48,311 nt of DNA from Candidatus Niyogiibacteriota bacterium (GTDB taxonomy: Bacteria > Patescibacteriota > Minisyncoccia > HO2-45-28): positions 1 through 48,311 of the forward strand of contig JACOYI010000007.1 in the NCBI GenBank assembly GCA_016181935.1, written 5' to 3'. The notes beneath the pieces are model-generated. The model did no database searches, was not told the DNA's origin, and saw only the letters and a list, made by a program, of their open reading frames with translations. Of this stretch, positions 24,388 to 32,312 are shown piece after piece. Both the position numbers and the translations under genes were made by a program. Within the stretch, counting starts at the first letter, position 1, and every line of letters starts with the position of its first letter.

Positions 24388-25539
24388 CTAAAACTTTGAA
24401 CGGTCGTTCATTCTTTTAGACAGGCGCTCCACTCGAACACCAATGAGGCGGATTTTCTTGCTCTCCGGATTTTCGCGTTTATCAAAAAACGGCAGGAGCG
24501 ATTTTAACGCTTCAAATCGCAAAACGGATCCGGTCGCGGCGGGCGCTTTCAATGTGTGCGCACGGCTCTGCGTTTGAAAATCCGCGAACCGCACGGTCAC
24601 GACAACCGTCCGGAAGGTTTTGAATCCATCGCGCCGGAACCGGCGAAAAACATCCGAGCATAATGCATTCAACCGTTCGCAAACGAACGCTAATTCGAGC
24701 GTATCGATTTCGAATGTTTCCTGCTCGCCCACCGATTTTATTTCATCCGATTCTTCGACTATAGAATCATCCTCGCCCCGCGCCTTGCGATACAGATCCG
24801 ACCCCCATTTGCCGAACTGTTCGATAAGTTCTTCGCGGCTTAATGCGCGCAAATCGAGAATCGTGCGAATGTACATTTTTTCTAACTCCGCATCCGTTTT
24901 CGGCCCGATGCCGGGGATGACGCGCGCCGGAAGCGGGTCCAAAAAATCCTGAACATTTTCTGGACGCACGAGCGTCAAGCCGTCCGGTTTTTGCCGTTCC
25001 GATGCGATCTTCGCAATCAGTTTATTCGGCCCAATACCCGCGGAGATCGTCAGCCGTTCCTTCCCGCGTATCTCCTTTTTTATTTCACGGATGAGCGCCT
25101 CGGCGTTTTCAAACGACCCCGTAAAACTCAAATCGCAGTACATCTCGTCAATTCCCGCCTGCTCCGTCGCCAACTTGGAAACTAAGTTTCCAAGTTGATT
25201 GGAAACTCGGTTTCCAATCAAAATCATCACCACACCGGAAACCTCGGAGTATCGTCGGTGATTGCCGAGTAAAAAGGTCGCGGGCTCTTTTCCGGCGCGC
25301 CGCGCCGCCTCGGACAATTGCCACGCTTTCGAAATCGGCATGGCCGAGCGGATGCCGTAAGCGCGCGCGGCGTAACTCGCGGTCGCGACCACGCCCCGTC
25401 CGCGCCCGCCGTTCGGGTCTGCGCCCACCACGAGCGGCTTCCCCTTAAGCCACGGGTGGTCGCGCTCCTCCACCGCCGCGAAAAAGGCATCGAGGTCGAG
25501 ATGAGCGATGATGCGATTATTGACTTTTTTGCTATTCAT
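24388..25539 (-). CDS. dinB: DNA polymerase IV (Y-family) with in-frame palindromic insertion
   Basis: 383 aa translesion polymerase. IAHLDLDAFFAAVEERD binds metal, GVVATASYAARAYGIRSAMP and the catalytic GIDEMYCDLS follow, then SAGIGPNKLIAKIAS, the thumb HhH (VIPGIGPKTDAELEK) and the little-finger domain. Between VMILI and TEQAGIDE there are about 11 residues more than usual (NRVSNQLGNLVSKL). They are encoded by two 21-bp palindromes at 25173-25193 and 25198-25218. No stop or frame change results. The C-terminus has no obvious clamp motif. Confidence 0.93.
   Translation of the reverse strand: MNSKKVNNRIIAHLDLDAFFAAVEERDHPWLKGKPLVVGADPNGGRGRGVVATASYAARAYGIRSAMPISKAWQLSEAARRAGKEPATFLLGNHRRYSEVSGVVMILIGNRVSNQLGNLVSKLATEQAGIDEMYCDLSFTGSFENAEALIREIKKEIRGKERLTISAGIGPNKLIAKIASERQKPDGLTLVRPENVQDFLDPLPARVIPGIGPKTDAELEKMYIRTILDLRALSREELIEQFGKWGSDLYRKARGEDDSIVEESDEIKSVGEQETFEIDTLELAFVCERLNALCSDVFRRFRRDGFKTFRTVVVTVRFADFQTQSRAHTLKAPAATGSVLRFEALKSLLPFFDKRENPESKKIRLIGVRVERLSKRMNDRSKF
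25173..25218. repeat. Two in-frame palindromes inside dinB
   Basis: CTTGGAAACTAAGTTTCCAAG (25173-25193) and ATTGGAAACTCGGTTTCCAAT (25198-25218) are each perfect apart from the centre. They share the core GGAAAC-N3-GTTTCC. Their shape matches the intergenic palindromes elsewhere in this window. Confidence 0.75.
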
Positions 25540-25547
25540 GCTATAAA
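25520..25547 (+). promoter_or_regulatory. Promoter of the GNAT gene
   Basis: TTGACT (25520-25525), 16 bp, TATAAA (25542-25547), with TGC before the -10. It overlaps the divergent dinB start codon. Confidence 0.65.
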
Positions 25548-25584
25548 TTGAATCAGTTCTCTTACAACCAGAAAGGAGTTCCGC

Positions 25585-26166
25585 ATGCCGAAACTAATGC
25601 CCCCCGTTGAATTCTTACGCGGAAAACGCGTTGTCCTGCGTCCGCCGGAACGCGCCGACATCCCCACGCTTCTTCGGTGGATCAACGACATGGAAATCCT
25701 TCAGTACATCGGCGCCTATCTTCCTATGACGGAAACCGGCGAAATCGAATGGTTCGAAGGCCTCGCAAAGCGAAGAGAAACGAATACGATTTTCATTATT
25801 GTAACGGGCGATAAACCAATCGGCACGATCGGACTCCACGCTATCCACTGGAGAGATCGAACCGCCACCATGGGTTTCATGATCGGCGAAAAGGATCACT
25901 GGGGCAAAGGACATGGAACCGAAGCCCTGATGTTGGTCCTGCATTATGCATTCCATGCGCTCAATCTCCACAAAATTTGCGCATCGGTTTCTGCATTCAA
26001 TGGTCGAAGTCTGCGATGTCAAGAAAAATGCGGTTTCGTTAAGGAGGGTCTCCTGAAAGCGCATCACTTCAAAAACGGGGCCTATCACGACACGATCGTA
26101 ACCGCCGTTTTCCGCGACGACTGGACGCCGCTCTGGGAAAAATTCAAAAAAGAAAACGGGCTGTAA
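25585..26166 (+). CDS. GNAT-family N-acetyltransferase, RimJ/RimL-like
   Basis: 193 aa. RGKRVVLRPPERADIPTLLRWINDME is the typical N-terminal motif; GTIGLHAIHWRDRTATMGFMIGEKDHWGKGHGTEAL is the acetyl-CoA site; LHKICASVSAFNGRSLRCQEKCGF ends the fold. It probably acetylates an N-terminal amine or a small molecule (the family includes ribosomal protein and antibiotic acetylases); the substrate is not evident. AAAGGAG precedes the ATG, and it has its own promoter and terminator. Confidence 0.9.
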   Translation: MPKLMPPVEFLRGKRVVLRPPERADIPTLLRWINDMEILQYIGAYLPMTETGEIEWFEGLAKRRETNTIFIIVTGDKPIGTIGLHAIHWRDRTATMGFMIGEKDHWGKGHGTEALMLVLHYAFHALNLHKICASVSAFNGRSLRCQEKCGFVKEGLLKAHHFKNGAYHDTIVTAVFRDDWTPLWEKFKKENGL

Positions 26167-26172
26167 ACGTAG

Positions 26173-26207
26173 CGCCCCCGCTTCGCCAACCGGCGAGGCG
26201 GGGCTTT
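26173..26207 (+). terminator. Rho-independent terminator of the GNAT gene
   Basis: GCCCCCGCTTCGCC-AACC-GGCGAGGCGGGGC followed by TTTT. Confidence 0.85.
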
Positions 26208-26222
26208 TGATTCAAAATGCTC

Positions 26223-26251
26223 TTGACGCAACCATTTGAATATGCTTAATT
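26223..26251 (+). promoter_or_regulatory. Promoter of the 26298 gene
   Basis: TTGACG (26223-26228), 17 bp, TTAATT (26246-26251), with TGC before the -10. Confidence 0.55.
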
Positions 26252-26297
26252 GTCGATGGAGTTGTTTTACAGATCGAACTGCCTTTTGGAGGTTGCC

Positions 26298-26816
26298 ATG
26301 AAAAAATTTGTATGGATAACAATCATCCTTGTGCTTGCCGGGCTTGGGGTTGGAATATTTCTCCAGCTAAATCTGCTGTCTTCAATGGAACGAGGCCGGG
26401 TGACCATCATCGTGAAAGAACGAGCCGCGATGAACGATTCAGCGGATCAAAGCGTGATTCCAGACAAAAAACCATACAAACTAGTGAATAATCAGATGAT
26501 CCTTATTCACCCCCATTCTTTTTTGGCGGTAGGCATCCCAAAGGACGGCGATTCATCCTATGCGCACATGCAGTTGGTTTATTTTGGAATTACTAGCTGG
26601 AATGGTTTTGAACCGGCTGGCGAATCAACAATCGAGGGGATGCCGTACGGCCGATACAAAATCGTTTTCGTCCGCCATCGGGCCGATCCGCACAAAAAAG
26701 AAGTGTATGCCTATTGCCCGCGTTTCCAGGATTTCAAACTCGATCAGGAAACGCTCACACTGGTTCTTTTTCGAGACGATTTTTGTTTCGACGCGGAAGA
26801 ATTGGACACGGAATGA
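26298..26816 (+). CDS. Membrane-anchored protein of unknown function
   Basis: 172 aa. N-terminal membrane segment (FVWITIILVLAGLGVGIFLQL), then a beta-rich domain (RGRVTIIVKERA, GESTIEGMPYGRYKIVFVRHR) that resembles peptidase-regulatory-like sandwiches, with two cysteines near the end (YCPRF, DFCFD). GGAGG lies before the ATG at 26298. The following small gene begins 46 bp later and is probably co-transcribed. Confidence 0.72.
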   Translation: MKKFVWITIILVLAGLGVGIFLQLNLLSSMERGRVTIIVKERAAMNDSADQSVIPDKKPYKLVNNQMILIHPHSFLAVGIPKDGDSSYAHMQLVYFGITSWNGFEPAGESTIEGMPYGRYKIVFVRHRADPHKKEVYAYCPRFQDFKLDQETLTLVLFRDDFCFDAEELDTE

Positions 26817-26862
26817 AACAGTGACGAATCAAGAACTCTGCACCCCACGCCCGGAGGAGCTC

Positions 26863-27156
26863 ATGGAAACACCAAACTCTGCCGTTCTACCGCCTGAATT
26901 CGATTATCGCGACTTTAACACGCTGCGGGAGGAACTCGAACGACTCCCGTGGTGGAAACGCTTTCTTCTGCATGAGCGCGGGTATGTTTCCATCGGATAT
27001 CGCCAGCCGAAAGGATTCAGGGCGCCGATGAAATTCTTCATTCTCTTCTGCAAAAAGGGAGACCACTATCTGCTCACCTATCCCCACGGACATGACGGAC
27101 GAATTGAATGTGCGGAGCACGATTTCCCGCGAATACACGGCGCCACTATGAATTGA
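26863..27156 (+). CDS. Small hypothetical protein
   Basis: 97 aa, soluble and aromatic-rich (LPWWKRFLLHERGYVSIGYRQPKGF). GGAGGAG ends 4 nt before the ATG at 26863; an in-frame GTG at 26821 has no such site. Not recognised. A terminator follows the stop. Confidence 0.65.
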   Translation: METPNSAVLPPEFDYRDFNTLREELERLPWWKRFLLHERGYVSIGYRQPKGFRAPMKFFILFCKKGDHYLLTYPHGHDGRIECAEHDFPRIHGATMN

Positions 27157-27169
27157 ACGCGCGAGCAAA

Positions 27170-27202
27170 CCGCCCTTACCGAACTGGTAGGGCGGCTTTT
27201 TT
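27170..27202 (+). terminator. Rho-independent terminator
   Basis: CCGCCCTTACC-(5)-GGTAGGGCGG followed by CTTTTTT, ending the two-gene unit at 26298-27156. Confidence 0.85.
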
Positions 27203-27565
27203 CATCTTCCACTTTTCCGGCCATGTCGCAACCGCAAGCGCGAAAGATGCCGCGAGCAATCCGATATCGCGCACAGTTATCGGATCAATGCCCGCGACCG
27301 TAAGAACGCTTGCAAGATGGATCGTCGCCAAAATCGCCGCCCACCATACCCACACGCCCACGAGCAACAACCCACCCACCGCAATATCAAAAACCGCGGT
27401 TCCGAGCATCGCCTGCTCGACAGGAACCGGCAACAGGTCCCGCACCCACGGCAGAACAAACCCTCCCCATCCCACGGGGTCCTGAAAAATAAGGACGCCG
27501 ACCCAGAGAAACGTAATTCCGAGCCCGACCCGAACGATATGGAAGCCGTATGATTGATTAGCCAT
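27176..27565 (-). CDS. DoxX-like membrane protein
   Basis: 129 aa, four predicted membrane helices (VRVGLGITFLWVGVLIF, MLGTAVFDIAVGGLLLVGVWVWW and two more). LGITFLWVGVLIFQDPVGW matches the start of DoxX/DoxD proteins. ATG at 27565 is chosen; an upstream in-frame GTG lies inside hairpin repeat R5. It is the last gene of the disulfide cluster, where a quinone- or thiol-linked membrane oxidoreductase partner is plausible. Its 3' end overlaps the convergent terminator. Confidence 0.75.
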   Translation of the reverse strand: MANQSYGFHIVRVGLGITFLWVGVLIFQDPVGWGGFVLPWVRDLLPVPVEQAMLGTAVFDIAVGGLLLVGVWVWWAAILATIHLASVLTVAGIDPITVRDIGLLAASFALAVATWPEKWKMKKAALPVR

Positions 27566-27577
27566 AATTTTCCACAG

Positions 27578-27607
27578 GTTATCCACCCAAAGGACTACCC
27601 TTTGGGA
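27578..27607. repeat. Hairpin repeat R5 (half copy)
   Basis: GTTATCCACCCAAAGGACTACCCTTTGGG: the right half of the family only, between the VKOR stop and the DoxX-like start. Confidence 0.7.
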
Positions 27608-27610
27608 AAT

Positions 27611-28027
27611 TTAGATGATTAATGATTGCGTCAAAATCACGGCGAGCATTCCAAAAAGCGTAATGGCGGACATGATGCACCAGAAGCACCACGCGCGGAT
27701 GACCCGCCATTGCAGATATAAAAGAAGAAACGAGAACACCGCGCCCGATGCGACCAACACCTGAACCATGCGGCTCCACCAGATAACCGGCTCCACGCCA
27801 TTGACCAAGAACGCCGCCGCGAGCGCGATTAAAATATACGAGACGAGCCCCGCAACATCATTGTGAACGACGCCGAAAATCCTATTGTATTTTGATGAAA
27901 GAACTGTCGTGCAATTCTCGCCGATGGGACAGACCGGCGCCTGCGCCGCGCGGCGCATGCGAATCAAATATGCCGCCTCTGAAATGCCGATCGCCGAGAG
28001 CGTGAATAGAATCGAATGGGGTGTCAT
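27611..28027 (-). CDS. VKOR-family membrane disulfide oxidoreductase (single domain)
   Basis: 138 aa, four membrane helices. APVCPIGENCTTVLSSKYNRIFGVVHNDVAGL carries the loop cysteine pair and the Ser/Asn region of vitamin K epoxide reductases; WCFWC is the CxxC near the quinone. Such proteins reoxidise DsbA-like oxidases and pass electrons to quinone. This is the third VKOR in the cluster and lacks a thioredoxin domain. Hairpin repeats lie on both sides (R6 upstream, R5 downstream), so it may be a separate transcription unit. Confidence 0.88.
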   Translation of the reverse strand: MTPHSILFTLSAIGISEAAYLIRMRRAAQAPVCPIGENCTTVLSSKYNRIFGVVHNDVAGLVSYILIALAAAFLVNGVEPVIWWSRMVQVLVASGAVFSFLLLYLQWRVIRAWCFWCIMSAITLFGMLAVILTQSLII

Positions 28028-28043
28028 AACTAGTTAAAAAGCT

Positions 28044-28117
28044 CCCAAAGGGTAGTCCTTTGTGTGGATAACTTTCACTTATCCACAGCTTATGCACCCA
28101 AAGGACTACCCTTTGGG
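28044..28117. repeat. Hairpin repeat R6 (long form) with inverted DnaA-box pair
   Basis: Arms CCCAAAGGGTAGTCCTTTG and CAAAGGACTACCCTTTGGG enclose TGTGGATAA (28063-28071) and TTATCCACA (28079-28087), a perfect inverted pair of DnaA consensus boxes 7 bp apart. Confidence 0.85.
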
Positions 28118-28122
28118 TTTTA

Positions 28123-28842
28123 TTAAAAAATGGGGTTTAAGGAGTAGATCATGTAAAAGCCAAGGCACAAGAGAAAGATGCCGACCGCAAGCCGCATCCA
28201 TTCGCGATGCCGACTGCGCCAGCGCTCCAGCCGTTCAGACGCGACCCCGAAATACGCGAGCGCCAGAATGGCCAGAAGCGGCAGAACAAAAATAAAGTTA
28301 TAGAAAAGAAGAAGCGGGACCGCCGTGGCATACGCGCCTTTCGCCAAAAGCCCGAGAATCACGAGATACGGCGCCCCCGTGCACGGAAGCTCCACCAGCA
28401 CGACAAAAACGCCCAAAGCCGCCGTGACGCCGTACAAAACGATCGGATGGCGTCCCTCCAAACTCTCGATCCATGCCGTATACCGCCGGATGCGTTCGGA
28501 TGCTCCGGGGATCATCTGCAAAGAAAATCCTTTGCCGTACCAAAAATAATCCTTGATTTCGAGAAGCCCTGCGGCGATCGCGATCAAAGCCGCGACCCAA
28601 TACACCGCCGTCGCAATGCCGATGGAGAGCGTCGCCTGCAAGATTCCGAGGCCGAGCGCCAGATACGTGAGATAAACAACGGCCGTATATAATAACCCGC
28701 CCAAAAGCATTTTTCGCGCATTGCGGAAAAACCGCCGCATGAACGCGATCAAAAAAATGAGCACTCCCAGCACGCACGGATTGATGCTGTCCAGAAGCGC
28801 GGCAACAATGATGACCCCTAACGTAAGTTCTTGTCCAAACAT
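28123..28842 (-). CDS. CcdA/DsbD-like transmembrane thiol transporter
   Basis: 239 aa, about six to seven helices. DSINPCVLGVLIFLIAFMR and VELPCTGAPYLVILGLL each hold one of the paired redox cysteines of CcdA/DsbD proteins, which carry reducing equivalents from cytoplasmic thioredoxin across the membrane. The ATG at 28842 lies 2 bp after the stop of the VKOR-thioredoxin gene, so expression is coupled. This puts a reductive and an oxidative pathway in one operon. Confidence 0.9.
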   Translation of the reverse strand: MFGQELTLGVIIVAALLDSINPCVLGVLIFLIAFMRRFFRNARKMLLGGLLYTAVVYLTYLALGLGILQATLSIGIATAVYWVAALIAIAAGLLEIKDYFWYGKGFSLQMIPGASERIRRYTAWIESLEGRHPIVLYGVTAALGVFVVLVELPCTGAPYLVILGLLAKGAYATAVPLLLFYNFIFVLPLLAILALAYFGVASERLERWRSRHREWMRLAVGIFLLCLGFYMIYSLNPIF

Positions 28843-28844
28843 GA

Positions 28845-29675
28845 TTATTCCGCTAATTCCAACGGGCAATTTGCGAATACCGCAAGTTCGTCCGTCTGCT
28901 GAAGGCCTTCGGCCCGTTTTATTTCCCTCCCCTGTTCTTCGATCAAAAAGGTCGGCGTCTTTGTGATGCCTTTATTCAAACACAATTCCGGCTGGGGATT
29001 TTCGCCGTCCGGATGGCACTCGACGGAATTCAATTGTTTGTAAGCATCGCCCAACAGTTTCTCCTGCCGGCGACAGGTACTACAGCGCACGGATTTGTAG
29101 TAGACGACATCATTTTCGTTCAGGCACACGACCAAAGCGCTGTAATCCTTCTTTGCTATCGTGCCGGTCTGGGCAAAATACATGACGCCGGATGCCGCCA
29201 CTCCCGCGATCAGAATCGGCGCCGCCAAACGCATAAGCTTTGCGGCCGGGAGCCGCAGGGTGAATACCGAAATACCAAGAATACCGGCCATAAGCACCTT
29301 CGATGTTTCGCAAAGGATGCAGACGGATTTGATGACAAAAATCTCGAGAAGCGATAAAAAGAGCGACGGGATGAGCATAAAAAGCGTCGCCAAAAACAGG
29401 AGCTGGAACGCATTCGGAGTGTTCGACGCCGCCAAAAAAAGAACAAGCAAAAAATACGCCAACCCCCCGATGGAGATCGGGATTTTGAATATCTCCGAAT
29501 ACAAACTGGTGGTCACGACATCGCACGAAACCTCCCGCGAAAGATCACAAAAAGACCGCGCATTCGCATAATGGATGTACGTCAAATAGGCCATGATGCC
29601 GATCCCCGCGAGCGCGAGAATGGCGATCGCAATACGCGTAGCCGTCCACTCGCCGCGTGTCAGCAAAATTCGCAT
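28845..29675 (-). CDS. VKOR-thioredoxin fusion protein
   Basis: 276 aa. Residues 1-150: four-helix VKOR domain with SFCDLSREVSCDVVTTSLYSEIF (loop cysteines and Ser) and VCILCET (CxxC). After a fifth helix, residues 185-276 form a thioredoxin-like domain with YYKSVRCSTCRRQEKLL (CSTC) and ITKTPTFLIEEQG (cis-Pro). Such natural fusions couple disulfide formation to quinone reduction outside the membrane. The ATG overlaps the end of the zinc-ribbon gene by 16 bp. Confidence 0.92.
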   Translation of the reverse strand: MRILLTRGEWTATRIAIAILALAGIGIMAYLTYIHYANARSFCDLSREVSCDVVTTSLYSEIFKIPISIGGLAYFLLVLFLAASNTPNAFQLLFLATLFMLIPSLFLSLLEIFVIKSVCILCETSKVLMAGILGISVFTLRLPAAKLMRLAAPILIAGVAASGVMYFAQTGTIAKKDYSALVVCLNENDVVYYKSVRCSTCRRQEKLLGDAYKQLNSVECHPDGENPQPELCLNKGITKTPTFLIEEQGREIKRAEGLQQTDELAVFANCPLELAE

Positions 29676-29848
29676 GTCCCCTCTTTTTTTTCACCCGTCG
29701 TATCGCAGCACTGCTTGCAGCAAAAGGATGAACCGCCCTGAATGAACACTCCCTGTGATTTATCTTTTTCCTTGCCGCACTTCGAACACGTGTATGCTTC
29801 CTCCTTTCCGTCCTCTGTCTTTTTTAAAAAGAAATTAAAAAATCCCAT
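29660..29848 (-). CDS. Cysteine-rich zinc-ribbon-like protein
   Basis: 62 aa with ten cysteines: TCSKCGKEK, SSFCCKQCCDTT and GTCEFC. The CxxC pairs suggest a metal site (zinc or copper). It lies between two VKOR genes and its 3' end overlaps the next gene, so co-expression is likely. A role in metal or thiol handling in this cluster is inference. Confidence 0.8.
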   Translation of the reverse strand: MGFFNFFLKKTEDGKEEAYTCSKCGKEKDKSQGVFIQGGSSFCCKQCCDTTGEKKEGTCEFC

Positions 29849-29860
29849 GGTTGAATTTTA

Positions 29861-30364
29861 TTAGCCGTTAATCGCCGCGCCGATGCGCGACCTCTTCCAT
29901 TGTATCAGACCGAGCGCCGTAAGAAAAAGAAGCGTCGAGACGGCCGCGGAGGCAATACAATACACGCAGAACGCATCGAGAACGAATGCCTGAAGCGACA
30001 GGAACCAAGCGGCCGCAAGAACGCCGAGCCCGGAAAAAGGCGCCAGCTGCAGCAAAAAGCGTCCGTTCGCCCTCCAAGACAGGACTGCCGCCAAAAAAAA
30101 CACTCCATAATACGCCGCCCCTGCCAGTGCGACCGAAATGCCGCGCGGAATGAGAAAAACCGGCTCTCCGCCGCGGATGGCCGCGATCGTTCCTTCGAGC
30201 GTCGCATAGGAGCTTGTCGTTACGATTTCGCACCCCTCAAGAATAGAGCACGCGGGAACCGCGCCCAGATAATGCTCGAGCGCCAAATAACTCGCGTCCA
30301 AAAATCCGAGAAAACTCAAGACCGCGATCGCGGCAATGAGCGTCTTAGAGCGCGAGAGCGTCAT
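29861..30364 (-). CDS. VKOR-family protein with an extended loop
   Basis: 167 aa, four to five helices. VPACSILEGCEIVTTSSYATL has the loop cysteines and Ser; DAFCVYCIASA is the CxxC. Compared with the usual short SSYAxIFGIPVAL turn, about 14 extra residues (EGTIAAIRGGEPVFLIPRG) lie between the Ser motif and helix 2. The ATG overlaps the DsbA-like gene by 20 bp, so the two are translationally coupled and are probably a redox pair. Confidence 0.9.
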   Translation of the reverse strand: MTLSRSKTLIAAIAVLSFLGFLDASYLALEHYLGAVPACSILEGCEIVTTSSYATLEGTIAAIRGGEPVFLIPRGISVALAGAAYYGVFFLAAVLSWRANGRFLLQLAPFSGLGVLAAAWFLSLQAFVLDAFCVYCIASAAVSTLLFLTALGLIQWKRSRIGAAING

Positions 30365-30971
30365 CTAAAAGGGTCCGGAGTTCATCGGGGCTCCGCGGCT
30401 GGACCTTTTGCCCGTTCACAAAAAATGTCGGGGTTGAATTCACGCTTGCCGCTAGCCCGCTCTTCTTGTCCTTATCCACTTCGGAACGTACCGCGTCCGA
30501 ATTCAGATCGGCCTCAAATTTCGCCATGTCGAGTCCCAGCGTGCGCGCCGCGTCCATAAAAATGTCGCGCGCATTACGATTGTCGGCCCATTCGCGAGAG
30601 CGCTCGAAGATCACGTCATGCATTTCCCAGAATTTTCCCTGAAGGCCGGCCGCCTCGGAAGCATAAGCCGCAAGCTCCGCCTGCGCATGCTGGGGAAGCG
30701 GAAAATGCCGGTAAATGAACTGGATACGCTCTCCGTAATCCCGAACGATCACTTGAAGCTGAGGTTCCCACGCGGCGCACGCCGGACACTGAAAATCGCT
30801 ATATTCCGCAAGCGTCACTCGAGAGGTGGTCGCGCCGCTCCGCCAGTCGGCGGACTCAAATACCAATGCCGGGCCGCCCGTGCCCGTAGAGCCCGTATTC
30901 ATAAAAACAACGGCTGCTAGACCCGCAATCGAACCGCCGAGAACCAAAACCGGAAGAAGCCATTTTTTCAT
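30345..30971 (-). CDS. Membrane-anchored DsbA-like oxidoreductase
   Basis: 208 aa. Membrane anchor (WLLPVLVLGGSIAGLAAVVFM), then a DsbA/BdbD thioredoxin domain: YSDFQCPACAAWEP (CPAC) and VNSTPTFFVNGQ (cis-Pro). It would introduce disulfides in exported proteins and be reoxidised by the VKOR encoded immediately downstream. AAGGA precedes the ATG at 30971. It is the first gene of the redox operon. Confidence 0.93.
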   Translation of the reverse strand: MKKWLLPVLVLGGSIAGLAAVVFMNTGSTGTGGPALVFESADWRSGATTSRVTLAEYSDFQCPACAAWEPQLQVIVRDYGERIQFIYRHFPLPQHAQAELAAYASEAAGLQGKFWEMHDVIFERSREWADNRNARDIFMDAARTLGLDMAKFEADLNSDAVRSEVDKDKKSGLAASVNSTPTFFVNGQKVQPRSPDELRTLLDDALAL

Positions 30972-31024
30972 GTCCTTATGATACAGCATCACGGGAAAAA
31001 AGAAATGTCCCGCGTTGGGCGGGA

Positions 31025-31453
31025 CTATCGAAGTTCGAGTTCGGGGTCGATACGAACCGGAATATCGGGATCATAGAATCGGAACCGTTCTTCCCACATT
31101 TCGACGTCTTCCGGTGGAACATGGATCGTCGCTTCCAGCCAGTTTCGCAGATCATACCCGCGATATTTTCCGGAGATGGTCGTGATCGCCTGCCCATCCT
31201 CGCGGGCAACGATCTTCACGCTCGTAAGCGGAACAACGATCCGCCGCATGACGCCATTGATAGAAACCTGACATGTAAAAAAGCGCTCGTTACTCCCCGC
31301 TCCCCTCAAATCAGCCATCGGTGACCGGAACGGCATATCCTCAGCCGTTATGATCTCTCCGCTCGCGAGAAATCTCGGAATCGCATTCCATGCAATAGCG
31401 CCAAGAAAAAGAACCAACAGAGCCCCGCAGATGAGCCGGTGAACGTTTTTCAT
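31025..31453 (-). CDS. Membrane-anchored hypothetical protein
   Basis: 142 aa. Signal anchor (LICGALLVLFLGAIAWNAIP), then a mixed polar domain with one cysteine (FFTCQVSINGVMRRIVVPL) and an acidic C-terminus. Not recognised. AGGAGA precedes the ATG; a promoter lies at 31482-31510. Confidence 0.7.
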   Translation of the reverse strand: MKNVHRLICGALLVLFLGAIAWNAIPRFLASGEIITAEDMPFRSPMADLRGAGSNERFFTCQVSINGVMRRIVVPLTSVKIVAREDGQAITTISGKYRGYDLRNWLEATIHVPPEDVEMWEERFRFYDPDIPVRIDPELELR

Positions 31454-31481
31454 GGAAATCTCCTACAAAAAATCCGCCGTC

Positions 31482-31510
31482 ACTCTATCACGGATGAGAA
31501 TGAAATGCAA
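31482..31510 (-). promoter_or_regulatory. Promoter of the 31025-31453 gene
   Basis: Minus strand: TTGCAT (31510-31505), 17 bp, TAGAGT (31487-31482). Confidence 0.5.
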
Positions 31511-31527
31511 TCGTACCTGCGAGCGGC

Positions 31528-31731
31528 CTAATGCTTTGCGATCTGGGATGCTTGATATGCCAGATATGCCGCGATCGCGACCGCGACATAAGAGAGCCAC
31601 ATCGGGACTTCGAACCCGCCGATGACGGCCGGCCACTGATAAAATACCCGGAGACCGTGCAAAACGGCGATCGCGGTAAAAATGCCGATGACGACGGTAA
31701 AGAAAGTTTTGGAAGAAAGTCGGGAAATCAT
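31528..31731 (-). CDS. Small two-helix membrane protein
   Basis: 67 aa. Helices TVVIGIFTAIAVLHGLRVFY and MWLSYVAVAIAAYLAYQAS are separated by WPAVIGGFEVP, a layout common to small CPR membrane proteins. Function unknown. A very AT-rich stretch of about 60 bp upstream (31732-31790) probably holds its promoter. Confidence 0.7.
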   Translation of the reverse strand: MISRLSSKTFFTVVIGIFTAIAVLHGLRVFYQWPAVIGGFEVPMWLSYVAVAIAAYLAYQASQIAKH

Positions 31732-31790
31732 AAAAAATTAAAATATAATATACGACCGTACATACTATCTATATTATTATACCATTCCTT

Positions 31791-31821
31791 TAAAAAAACT
31801 GCCCCCTGCAATGCAGGGGGC
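31791..31821 (-). terminator. Rho-independent terminator
   Basis: Minus strand GCCCCCTGCA-TGCAGGGGGC followed by AGTTTTTTT; ends the gene at 31893. Confidence 0.88.
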
Positions 31822-31892
31822 AACGAGCTTCACGCCGCCCCTCGACATATTGTAGATCCTGAGTATCTACGAAGGACTCGGGACGGCAAACC

Positions 31893-32222
31893 TCATGCCG
31901 CTTTGCATGGCGGATGCGGGAAACGCGCGAGAACCGCGGGAATCAGCGCGTTCAATTCGCCGGGGGTTTTTACATCCCCGATGTGCCAGTGGGAATCGGG
32001 GATGGCCGATGCCAACGTCCTCGTCGGGATCAAGAACACGCGCGCATCCCCTTCCAACACGCGAACATGGACGCATATACGGCGATGGACATGGGGGAAC
32101 TCAAAATGCCACTTCACGAACCCTTCTCCGGTGGTCCCCAGATCCTTCGTCTCCATGCGCTCGCCGCGAAGATCGGCGATTTTCGATGCGAATCGAATGA
32201 TGAACGCGCCCCACTCCAGCAC
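31893..32222 (-). CDS. Hypothetical protein, paralogue of 32447-32821
   Basis: 109 aa from a GTG at 32222. It shares with the next gene upstream the motifs (V)xLxWGxxIxxF, KWHFEFP/RWRYDIP, RVFLIPTR/RVVLVPCR and a C-terminal KAA. In the paralogue about eight more residues precede this start, behind a GGAGG site and an ATG. Here an equivalent GGAGG is followed 6 nt later by ACG (32246-32244), so the real start may be a mutated, non-standard codon. The family is unknown; the fold looks alpha/beta. Confidence 0.65.
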   Translation of the reverse strand: MLEWGAFIIRFASKIADLRGERMETKDLGTTGEGFVKWHFEFPHVHRRICVHVRVLEGDARVFLIPTRTLASAIPDSHWHIGDVKTPGELNALIPAVLARFPHPPCKAA

Positions 32223-32312
32223 GACATCCTCTTGAAGAGAGGTCGTGGCGCACCTCCGCTCTTTGGTTTATCTATCCGGAACTCTACGCTTTCTCTGATT
32301 TTCAACAAGTTA

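Noticed and set aside
28044-28117. Replication origin
   Set aside because: DnaA-box-like sites are dispersed in small repeats; no dnaA, dnaN, AT-rich unwinding region or dense box cluster is present.
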